Shown here: in pieces, positions 1 to 11,088 of the stretch
How the letters are laid out: each line of letters opens with the position of its first letter
Numbering within the stretch: the first letter of the stretch is position 1
NCBI RefSeq assembly: GCF_004027225.2
Contig: NC_044289.2
Span: 9,465,761 to 9,529,760 of the forward strand
Length of the DNA stretch: 64,000 nucleotides
Reading direction: 5' to 3'
Origin: Strigops habroptila
Taxonomy: Eukaryota > Chordata > Aves > Psittaciformes > Psittacidae
Made by a program: the position numbers and the translations under genes
Notes under the pieces: generated by a model
What the model was told of the DNA's origin: nothing
The model's input: only the letters and a program-made list of their open reading frames with translations
Databases searched by the model: none

Positions 1-720
1 TCTGGCAGTGTAAAGACAAAGTGGCAGCTGATCCCCCCTGCTCTGCAGTTTATGTCTTGAATCAGTGTCTCTTACTAGAAAGATATGAAGGGGTAATAAA
101 TAAAATGAGTGGATTTGCCGTAAAATAAGTGCTGTTCCTTGGAGCAGGTGCTGCTGAAGCAGTGCTCGGGGCAGGGACTGGTTTGAGCAGGAGGTGGCAC
201 TGCGGCTGCCCTTCCTGCCTCCTGTAGAGGGTCCCAGAGCCATCCTTGCGCCAAATATGCCGGATATAAAACCCCTCCTTCACCTGCCAGTGCTTCCCAG
301 GGATGTGGAGAAAGGTTTTGACTCTGGCTGCAGTATGAAGACAGTAGAGGGAGCTAGCAAGCTTTGCAAGGCTTGGGTCTGAGTAAGGTGCAAATGCTGC
401 TCCATTGAAATGTTAAGTCCTTTTGTGGGAATCACTTTTCATATTTATCCTGAATCAATTTCAGTTTTAAAAGCCTGTTGATTATTACTTTCTCACTGTA
501 CAGCATTAACTTGCTAGGGGGAAAGCCAGCACTGCAGTGAGATTTTAATGGTTAATAAAGACTAATTGTTGTTTGCTTCTGGCTTTGTTTTAATTAAGCT
601 CTGTATGCATATGTAGGGAATATATGCCTAAATATGCCTTTTCTGTACTCTTACAACTTCTTGTAGTGCTTCGGACTTATTAATTTTCTTCCACTACCAT
701 TAGAGAACTAATTTTTAAGC
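1..720. other. AT-rich left edge, possible 3' end of a plus-strand gene
   Basis: Composition is richer in AT than the following 50 kb. Plus-strand AATAAA occurs at 95-100 (overlapping a second copy to 104) and at 554-559. The latter is followed by a GT/T-rich run, as expected downstream of a real cleavage site. By synteny a plus-strand UBE2V1 would end near here, but no UBE2V1 codon is visible, so the gene name is not assigned. Confidence 0.3.
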
Positions 721-3700
721 CAAAAGGTGCCATCTGCTGCTGTGTCCCTGGAGTGGGTCAGAGCAGAGCAGGAGGAGCAGCCACTATGCCCATGGGTCCT
801 GGGCAAAGAGCCTGGCTGCTCCAGGCTGTTTGTCTTAGAGCTGCTTCAGAGCCATGATGCTGGAGCTCCCTGTGGCACTGCCACAGATGCAGTGTGGAGA
901 GACAGTGTTAAGTTATGCCAGTTCCAATGAGGGAAACAAACCCAACAGAGATATGCAGTGGGACATGCTCGTATGCCAAATATCAGCCTTTGTGGTATGC
1001 TGCAGGAGTTGGAGGAGCTATTTGTGGCTTACCTTGCTGTTTGTGGGAATTGGCCGTTAGGCATTTGAGGTCGGTGCTCTACCTACAGGACAGCATTTCC
1101 TACATCAAGAAACAGCACAGGGAATTCAGTGGTGTTTTTCAAGCTGGCACCAGCTTACACTGAAACAAGGGAGTTCCAGTTCTGCATGTATCTGTAGGTA
1201 ATGATAGAGCTCTGCTTCGAGCTCTACCTACCTGGAGCTCAAAGAAGGTGAAGAGAATGTGATAGTGATATTATTAATATCTAAACTTTGTTGTGTGTTA
1301 TTTTATATTTAAGAAGCTTTTCCTGATGGCTTAGAGTGTTCCTAAATCAGTGGAAATTGCAATATTGTGTTAATCTTTGGCTAGGGTGCTTTCCAAAGCA
1401 CGCTAACCTTGCTGTTGACTAAGATTCAGGTCCTTTAATAGCTACTTGTTTGTCCAGTCTGTAGCAGATTGCTGAAGAATGTGCTTAACTTCTAAGCCTG
1501 TGAAGAGCCCCAGTGAAGTAAAACTTAAGTTAGGCACATGCTTAAGTGCTTTGCTGGACCAGAGGCAGCACACTCAGCTTCTGCTGGGACAGACCTTTTT
1601 AGCCCTTATTGAGCATCTTCTTTCTAGTCCTCTCTTGGTGCTACGTCCTTGGTGCTTTTGTGCCTTTACATTTTCCCCAATGTCACCCATACTTCGTTGT
1701 AACAAAAAAGCAGGAGACGTTGTGGAAGATAAGGAGATGAGCTAGATTCTCATCATCTTACATCTGTCAAGCATCTTGTCACCTTTTCATCCTTATCTCC
1801 TTTTAAATAAAGCCTACAGAGGGTTTCCAGAAATGTGGGTCCTGTCCTGATTTTCTGCCTCTCGAGCCAGATTGTTGGTGGCTTTGCCCTAATGTGTCTA
1901 GAAAGCCCTGCGGTACCTTAATGGATAATAGGAGGGGAGAATAAATGTCAAATGGTCTGTCTACAAGTCCTTCTCCCGCTCTATTGCTCAATATCTATTC
2001 TTTTACTTTAGCTTATTTCATTAGCTCTTCACTCACCAAAGAATGTTTTAGGATAGCCAAAGTTGAAGTTTCTTTTGGAAAAAAACCCAAAACAAACAAA
2101 AAAAGTACAGGAGTTTGGGAAAGAAAAGGGAAGCAAGCTTTTGAGTCATCTCCATCAGAAATGAGTCCATTTTCCATTCTACTTGCTCCTCTTATAGAGC
2201 TGCTTTAAAACCACGTATTAATAATTGGCCCGGTAGAAGTCTCCAGATATATGGAGAACAGGATTTTTGTTTGCCTTGTAGCAGAGGCTTTTTGGGGCAG
2301 TCTTGTGCTTACTTGGTTCTAAGTGCAGGCAGAGGGAAGCTGGAGCAGAGGCTGGAGGGCTGGTGGCGCTGATCCTGCACACACACAGCGTAGGGCAGGG
2401 TTATGGAGAGATCGGTGTTCTGTGTGCTGGCAAACAGCTGCTTTTGCTCCCCTCGAGGTGGGGGGAGCACACACAGTCACACACCTTCAGTATTCCTGGA
2501 AATTGGGAGTAATGTCTTAAATACAGCTTTTTTGTGATCGCTCTGACTAGGATGCTGTGTAAGTGGGGTCGGGGTGTACATCAGCTCCATGTGTCATCCC
2601 TGAGCAGTCAGCAGGACTTGGGAAACAGCCGTAGCAGAACAGGGATCTCGGTGAGGTATCTGCCAAACTTCTGTCCCTCCAAAGAGACCTCTTAAATCCC
2701 TGGGCTACCAGATTAGCCGTTGTCCAAGGTTAGCAGCCAGATGTTTCTCAGCTGCTTGGACGGCTTTCCAGCTGAGACCAAATGAGCGGCTATCCAACAT
2801 GTAAGTATTAATATAAACATCTCGGAGGCCTCGCCTTGAGCGAGCCATTAAAAACTTCCCACGATACTGGAAGCGGTGCTGGCTTCCTCGGAGAGCATCA
2901 GGGCTCTGTGTATCGCGCTGGAATATCCTGCACGGGTCAGGCTGCGGCTGCCACCTGCTCGCTGTGCATCGCTGGGGCCCGGCCCCCTCCTTGTTTTAGT
3001 GGCGCCAGAGCAGTGTGGTCCCTGGAACTTGATTATTTGTGTTAGCAGATAATTTAGGCCAGAAGGCTGAGAGCGTTCCCTTCCTTCCCTGGGTGTCGTC
3101 ATGCTTCCCAGCAACACACGGTCCCGGGTCCTGTGTCCCTTCTCCCCTTGCCCCGCAAGTACAACAAAAATGCTTTCAGTGTCCCTTCTTCTGAAGGGTC
3201 ACTGTCCACTCGTTTTAAGCTCGGTTTTGGCTGGGGTAGGCCTGCCAGAAGGGGAGGATTTCATTAAAACCAGCATGTAGAGCTGTGTTTTTAATTATTA
3301 CATGTCTAAAAGAAGAAAAACAGAAAGTTTTTGATGTGGGGTTCTCCTGAAATATCCCTAATGCCACCCATGAGCTTCGGTGTTCAAACAAGAGTGATGA
3401 GAAATGACCCTCTCTGGTCTCCCGCTGGTGTAAAACAAGACCCTCCTAAAGCTCTCCATCATTTTCATTGGGTTTTAGTGCTTTGGTTCTCCAAGACCTG
3501 GCCTGCTTTAGCCGTGAACCAAACACCATTTTACACCAGAGCTGGGTCCTGCTGGAGGTGCAGGATACTTGCTTGCAGATGCTGTTCTACAGACAGGAGT
3601 GTCCTGGGGCTAGTTCCCCGGGGATGACTTTGCACCTCAGGGCTGGTGCTGCGGCAAGTGCAGCACTTGACCTTGGTCTCCTTCCTTTCAAGCTGCTGGA

Positions 3701-6700
3701 GCTGCTAGGGGTGAGATGCGGTGGGAGAGTTCACCTTATAAAGGTTTTTTTTTTATGAAAGGCTTGAAAGCTGCAGGTGTTACGGGCATGGGCAAAACTG
3801 GAGCATTTAACAAAAATAATCCTGTATTTAGGCTGGATTTAGCAAATGTAATTCCAGCATTAGGCTGGAAGGGTTCTCCCTTGGAGTGTGGTTTGCAGGG
3901 TTGCTTTGCTGCATGTCTCCACTGACTTGATGCAATGCAGCTAATGACAGTTGCATATGCTAGTGAGAAGGGAGCTGAAACAAGGGGGACTGTAGAGTCA
4001 GAAATGGGGTAAAACCTGCAAAATAATGAAATCAGCCCTGACAGAGCAAAGACTCCTGTTGTTGCCTTGGTGAAAGCATGTGTGTCTCTATCCTAAAAAG
4101 CAGCAGTGTGGGAGTGGGCTTTCAGCATCTTCTTTCTTATTAACAAGTATTCAGCTAACAATAAGATGTGGATTTGTTACTCCTTCCAAAGACCATCGCT
4201 GTTTTCTTTGTGGAGACCACCTGAAAGACATGTGATCCAGACAAATTGGCCTGCTGCTTCCAGAAACTTCCTCAACTTAGTTTACAGCAGTGACATTCAA
4301 TGGGGCAGAGACTTCCTGCACCAAGGTCTTGCTGTATGTGCCCTGTTGCCAAATCTGTGAAAGTCAAATGCTTGAGTACAACCATGTTTGAGGTGGACTC
4401 TGTGGCGCAGAGCCCTGTGGTTCTGGTGTTGGTCTGGAGACAGGAGAGTGGCCATAGGTGTTTGTTAGTGGAGGATGAGGGTGGCTGTTGTGGTGGGTGT
4501 GAACTGCTCTGGTTTATGGGAGAGAAATCATCAAGTGATGGTTTTAATGAGATGATCAGATCAGCAGCAGTGCTGAGATGATGTGCCGTGGCTTGTGCTG
4601 TTTCTTGGCTGAGTTTCGGCTGTCCCACCATGAGCAGGGTGCTGGATTGAACCTGGCTCATCAGCCCCCACCGTTACTGGTGGGGAGGCTCTGCTTTGGG
4701 TATCCCTGCTTCCCGCTGCGTGGTGCCTCTGCTCTTCAGACCACTAATAACTTGCCGTGAAAGGTGGAAGGAGCTGGGCAATGGGCTCACTGGCTGCTCT
4801 TTAGCCACTTCAAGCTCTTGCTCCAAGAGGGGGTCTCTGCAGGGGTGCCAAGGGAGGGTATGAGGTGCTGCCAGAGTGAAGGGGTGCTTTGGGCCAATGT
4901 GTCTTCCCATGTAGGAGCCAAGAGGTCTTGCTTTCAGGAACAATTCTAACTTGTAATTCCACAAGCACAGGTTTTTAGCATTTCTGTACAGTAACAGCTG
5001 TATGTTTTTATGTGCCCTGGTGTGAATGAGAGCAGAATGCAGCTTCTCTGGTTTTTAAAGCTTTTTAAGAATGTTGAGTAATTGAGATGCTCTGAACAGT
5101 GGTGTAATAACCCAGCCTGTTCCCAACCATTTAACCCCTGGCCATATCTGCTATTGCCCTGCTGGACCCCTGTCCTTGTCTGCAGCTCCCACAGTTCAGT
5201 CATAACCACAGATTTTGGGGTTTTGTCCTTTAACTTCATGCCCTGTGCATCCTCTGTAATCCCGCACCCTGGTGCTGATCCCTCCTGTGCATCCCGGCCC
5301 TGCCTCCCACTGGGAGGTGTAGGAGAGCCAGCACCTCTGCTCCCAGGGCTGCTCTGCACGGAGGAGCTGCCCCAGCAGCCCTCTGAAGGGTGCAGCAGGT
5401 TTCTGGTGGTGTTCTCACCCATCATTTCGTGCTCACCAACCCCACCGCAGAGCTTTGCTGCAGAAACCACTCACCCGGCTCTGCCGGGGCACACAACATG
5501 TGCTGATTTTTGCTTGTGGGCAGCCAGTTTGCAGCAGGTGATGGGCCTGTGAGACACCACATCCCTTGGTGGGAGCCCGTGTGTGCCAGCACTAATCCCA
5601 GTCAGAGTCCAGGAGCAGCCGGATCTGGGGCTGGGAGTTGGATCCGTTCCTCTTTCCATTCCCTGCAGCTCAGCATCCCCAGCTGGGAAAAGGATGCAGT
5701 TTGGTTGAAAAGAAAAATGAGAAGTTATTTTCTCTCTAGCACAGAAGACATTCCTGTGAGCAGGAATTGTCAGCCCTGGGTGTTGGGATGGGTGTTCTCA
5801 ATCATTCCGTTTCCTTGTATTTCTTGCTCATTTTTTACCCGTTTTGATTTATTTTTAATGGCCCTGACACCCTTGTTTATAATAATAAATAGCAACCATG
5901 TGGACACAATGAGACTGTTTCAGGTTCAAGTGTTTTTAATAACCTTGCAGCGAGAAATAGACCCGAGCTGAGACATGGAGAAACCCGATGAAGACTCTCT
6001 GCTGCTGCAGTGAAATACGATTTCGGAGTCGCTGCTGTGCAAACAGCCCCGGACAGCAATCGCTTCACCGCTTTGACTCCCAGCCAGTGCTTTTAGACAA
6101 GACTCCCCTTTGTATCACTCCAAACCCTCGCTTCCAAGCAGTGTTTTTGTCTTCCAGACATGACCTGACTTAAGCAAAGGAAAGGCAAGGGGGTAGGTAA
6201 AGATATTTCTTTTATTACTAGTATTTACCCGTGCCTCTGCAGCCCGGCGCATGCCCCGTCCTGAGCAGGGGCTGTGTAATTCCCATCTGGGATGTTGCAG
6301 TGGCACAAGGCGAAGGGAAAAAGTGACGATGGGCATTGTGAGGCCTCGCCCTGTCTAATTAAGTAAAACCTTATTAGCTCTTTTCAATGGTTTCACAGCT
6401 TCGAGGGTGTCGTCCTTTGCCAAGAAAAACAACCAGGCGGGTCTGTGGAGGCTCCTCGTGTCTGTCGTTGGAGGCAGAGCTGCGGGGCTGGCTGCTGGAA
6501 TATGCTGCCCTGGGTCGGAGGCGGGTATCCGCCTCTCAGGAAAACAAGGGTTTGGTTTTGGAGAGCTGGAGGGTGGTAACGCAGCCGCGGGGAAGGGACA
6601 GCCCCTCACGGCGAGTGGCAGAGGGCTCGCTGGGCAGCAGAGGGGCTGAGCTCGTGTGGTACCTGCGTCCTGGGGTTGAGAGTTCATGTTGGGAGCCCTG

Positions 6701-7960
6701 GTGGGGTTTGGATGGGCATCTCCCATCTGACCCCAGCCCCAGTGGCTTGTCCCCTCTCCCTCTGTAGGGCATGTGCCATGGTTTCCCTGCCTGTGTAGAG
6801 GCAAGTCTGGGCTTCCCTGCTTGTTCACGGTGCTGCGGCATCTCCTTACCCATGGGGCAGAGGCCTGCCCAGATCTCCTCCTCCAGGTGATCCCCCTGCA
6901 AAGAGATGCTGGGGGGTGATAACCCCTTGGCTCTGCCCTTGCAGGGCTCCCCAAACCTTCCCTTGCAGGAAAGGCCCCTTTCCCTGAACCTGATGGCTCC
7001 TCTGTAGGGATTTCCCCTGTTTCTGCCCTCCTGCCTCCCTGGTATCCCTCCCAGGGATGCGCGTAGAGGGTAGCTGCAGTCACACCGCACCGTGCTCTGC
7101 CTTGGCGTCGAGCTGTGCTTTCCTTGTATGCTCAGGGAGGGGGGTCATGTCTCGTGCCTGGCAGGACATAGGGGAGAGAGGTTGGTGATGGTAAGTAGTG
7201 GCCCCAGCGCTGTGGCTGGTGCCAGATCGCAGCAGGGAGGGAAGCATGGGGCACCCCACAACCTTTGTGGCTCTGCCACAGCAGCAGGAAGGAAAGGGGT
7301 GCATGTGGAGCCAGGGCCCTGCTGTGCCAGGAGATTGCCTATAAATTATCATTGTATTCATTAGGAGAGATGGAGCCCATCCAAGTGCTCCTGAGCTGGA
7401 GCAGTCCCTGCTTCTGCCAGCACTGGGGTGGCCCAGGCAATGGAGCAGCCCCCGATGGGTGCATGCACTGAGCTTTGCACGTCCTCAGCTAGAGCTGGGA
7501 GCTGGGAAATCCTCTCCTTGCTCCCTCTGCAGAGCTGCCCTGTCCCAAGGCCAAGCGGGGCCATGCTCAGCCCTTTGTCTTTACAGGGTCTTCTGCCCTA
7601 TTTATCTTCCCCCAATGACATCTCCCCTCCCCATCCCATGCAACACTCCCCAAAAAATAATAAACGGCAGCAGGCTCTGTAAACAGAGCCTATCTCCAGA
7701 GCTGTTTGAAATGTAGACAGGCTCAAGTGAATTAGTTCAGCGAGGGCTTAATTGCCGTCCTGTCTGTCAGCGTGCGGCGCTGAGGGTTAGCAGGGGAGCG
7801 CTGTGGCAGGGAGATGGATGGGGTCCTGCAGCTGGGGTCACTGCGCCAGAAACCACGTCCTGGCGTGACCCCCGCCGAGATAAACTGTCTCTGTGCTGTC
7901 CCCATCGCTGGCCTGTCCTGCTGCTGTGACCCTGGCCTCTCCCGGCATGAAAACGCTGGG
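721..7960. other. Intergenic, no supported gene
   Basis: Mixed-composition sequence with only short, unrecognisable open frames. A plus-strand AATAAA at 1806-1811 is isolated. The 242-codon minus-strand frame at 7083-6355 is low-complexity proline/serine/arginine translation of GC-rich DNA and resembles no family. Confidence 0.6.
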
Positions 7961-8113
7961 AGAACCATGGAATGGTTTGTGTTGAAGGGACCTTAAAACT
8001 CATCCAGTTCCAACCCCCTGCCACGGGCAGGGACACCTTCCACTAGAGCAGGTTGCTCCAAGCCCCTGTGTCCAACCTGGCCTTGAACACTGCCAGGGAT
8101 GGGGCAGCCACAA
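7961..8113 (-). mobile_element. CR1 LINE 3' tail fragment
   Basis: The plus strand reads the reverse complement of the CR1 3' end: AGAACCATGGAATGG, then GAAGGGACCTTAAA, CCAACCCCCTGCC, GGGCAGGGACACCTTCCACT and GGCCTTGAACACTGCCAGGG. The element is therefore on the minus strand with its 3' terminus at 7961. It is a typical 5'-truncated copy of about 150 bp with no ORF. Confidence 0.9.
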
Positions 8114-8704
8114 GGGCCAGGGTTTGCAAAACATGATGTGTTGTCCTTTCCCTATGCCAGCGGGGGGGGTTTGGCCTTGCTGGGGCTCAGGGCTGCAGCG
8201 GGGAGCGGGTGCAGCGGCTGCTGATGGGAGCGTCACGTCCCCAAAGCACGAGGCACTGCAGAGCTGGCGGGAGCTCTCTGTGTCAGACAGGGCCATGTCC
8301 CGGGCAGGAGACATTCCTTCCATCACATATGAGAGGAGCAAAATATTAATCCCACTGTCCCGAGCAGAAGCAGCGCTGTATTACTCTTGCATTGCAGAAC
8401 AGTCCCCACAACCCCAGGCATCCGTCTGCATCCCTTTCACACGCTGCTCCAGCCAGCACGAGCGCAGCTGGTGGGCACAGGCACTGGGAAAACATCAGGG
8501 ATAACCATCCCCCTTCTTGGTCCTCCAGGAAACTCCCCAGGGAGGGCGGATGGGGCCTGACTGGGTAACCCGAGGGGGCAGCACCCTCGGGGTACGGTGC
8601 GAATGGGGTGTCAGTGCAGGGAGCTGCCGCCTCGCCGCGGGGGGACCGGGCTTTGGTGCAGGCAGCCGTCAGCAGTGCGTCTGGCCGGGCTCTTCCCCAC
8701 CTCC

Positions 8705-9245
8705 CCGTTAATTAAACAGCAGCTTCTTATGCACAGGGAAAAGGAAGGAGGAAAAGAACTAAAGATCAGCAAGCCCCAGCCCCTTAGATTACTGTTTACC
8801 CCCTCGAGGAGCACAGAAGTATATTGTCCATTTAATAGAAGCCTATAAATCACTGAAAAACATTTATAAAATAATTGAAGGTAATGGGAACCATTTGTTT
8901 AAATAACATCACGTTCATGCCCCAGAGGTGCAATAAAAGTTAGATTAATTGATAGGATTTTATATCTCGCTGTGAAAAACCATGTCACATTCTAGACACC
9001 GACAGTTTGGGAAAGTTGCAAAATCATCAGGCACCCAGCTACTATCAAAATAGTCTCTTCCATGCGAAGAGGCACATTTATATGACCCTGAAGGGTTTTA
9101 GGATGAGAACTATTTACTTAAACTGTGAAGTGAACTAGCCAGTGTGAGATCCTGACCCAGATTGGGGTTTTTTTCCTTCCTCTTCTATCTGCTGTTTCTT
9201 TTTTTTTTTCCCCCGTTATGATAAAAAGCAAATAAATATCCCTAA
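8705..9245. other. AT-rich island, candidate conserved noncoding element
   Basis: This stretch of about 540 bp is AT-rich, almost ORF-free and dense in TAAT/ATTA-type cores (for example around 8940-8965), sharply different from the GC-rich flanks. Such islands in developmental-gene deserts are often enhancers. Conservation cannot be checked here. Confidence 0.3.
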
Positions 9246-11059
9246 ACCAAAGGCTTATTCTTAATCCTAAGAGGGCTAAAGTGTCCCTCATCCGTCTGTG
9301 CCCATGGGAATGGCACCTTGGAGGCACCGGGCAAGGAGGCTGGAGCTGGAGCAGGGGTGTGGGGCTGGGGGAGCCCTGTCGTAGGCTGCTCACCCCAAAC
9401 CCCATGGCAGGGTTTGTTCCCCTTGGTCTCCACTGCCAGCCAGGGCCAGCACTGAGCTGCTTTCAGGTTGTGAACTGTGTCCCCCCCTTCCTCTTTTCCC
9501 CCGTAACCATGTTCTGTGGTTTATGCGGTTAAAGGGCAGAAAAATGGAACAAAGCGTGGGTTTTAGTAAAAGGGCAGGCACTCCCCAGCCCCACCACTGC
9601 TCTGCTCCCCTGAGGCTCCCTCGCTGCCCATGCTCTGCTCCAGGTTTGCCCTGGTTTTCACCAAACTCCATTTTCACCTATTTCCCTTCCTTTTACTGGC
9701 TCTTTCATGTGCTGAAGAGCAAGGCCAGCAGCGAGCCTGGGTTCTGCCAGGCGAGATGGTGGCGCAAGGGACTGTCACCCCCAGGGCCACCCTGTCATCC
9801 TACAGCCTCATGGCTCCTCGGTGCAAGCAACGGGGACATTGCTCTTCTCCTAACACCCCTCAGGGCTCCTCTCTACAACAGCCCCACTGCAGAGGTGCAC
9901 CCGCAGCATGGGTGTCCCCTTGGGGTGGGTGGCACAATGGGGACCCACCTCGCCGGGAGCTCCACACCAATACATTCCCAGCCAGCCCATCCCTAGGGAA
10001 GCACCGGCTCCCAGCCACGCCGAGCCCAAGCACACGGTGCAGCCCGGCTTCGCATCAGCTTTTGATAAAGGCGCCCTGTCAAACAAGGGCTGAATAAATC
10101 ATGATGTGTTACCAAGACACATTACAGCTTTTAAAACAACCACCATGGCATTTTACCCCACGGACTGATGAGTCTGGGGATGCCAGATCCCTGGCGCTCC
10201 GCAGCCTTGCTGGAGCCAGCTCACATCTGGAGTGCAGTAAACGTACCCAGAAGCAAGAAAGCAGCTCTGTAAGGGTCAGGAGTACAGAGAGCGGCTGCTG
10301 AGTCCAGGCGCCACCCCAAAACCCACATGCATTTCCTTGTGTAAACACATGTGGCCAAAAGGCAGCCATGGTCACCTTTCTCCAACGTGAGCCCTATAAA
10401 ACCGCCAGCAAAGTGAGGAACAATGTCACTATTATTGTTTTAGAGGAATTCCTCCGAAGCAGAAAAGCATAGCCGGGCTGCCGACAAGGGTGTCTTTAAA
10501 AGCAGGGCTGACAATTGACTCCAGAGCTGAGGGGAGGGAAAAAATCCCCCTGGGGTTGATCATTTGCAGTTGTTGGGGGCTTCCAGAGCCGCCCGTTAAC
10601 CTGCTGGGTCCTGCTGCTGCAGAGGCACCGATGGGTGTGCAGAGCCCCAACACACTCATCACCCCAGTGGGGCCGGTGCTGAGGCAGCCCCTGGGGATGG
10701 GGTGCTCCCAGTGGGAGAAAAGGGTGATGGGTTTGGGTTCTGGTGGGAAGCAGCCTTAAAGCTCCTTCTGTCTTAGCAGTGCCCGGCGAATTGACCCACC
10801 GAGAGCCAAGCACGTCCAGAAACTGCTCCCAAACCTGCCATGGGTTTATTGCCCATGGCAGGAGATTTCATCCCCTCACGCCATATCAGTGTGTCCGCAG
10901 CCCTGCTGATGCAATCAGAGCTCCCAGGCCTGGCATCGTTTGGGGTGAGACTTTACCATACCTGCCAAAGAAAACCACCTTCTGGTGCCTTCTCAAGGGG
11001 GGGCAACCAGAGCAAACATTTGGGGTCTGGAGCTGCTTTCTCTTGGGGGGTCCCAGAGA

Positions 11060-11088
11060 AAGGTCTTGATCAGTTGGATCAAGACCTT
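11060..11088. repeat. Perfect 12-bp inverted repeat with 5-nt loop
   Basis: AAGGTCTTGATC (11060-11071) and its exact reverse complement GATCAAGACCTT (11077-11088) flank the loop AGTTG. Confidence 0.9.

Noticed and set aside
6355-7083. 242-codon minus-strand frame
   Set aside because: Pro/Ser/Arg-rich, overlapped by another frame of similar length on the same strand. No domain, no splice context.
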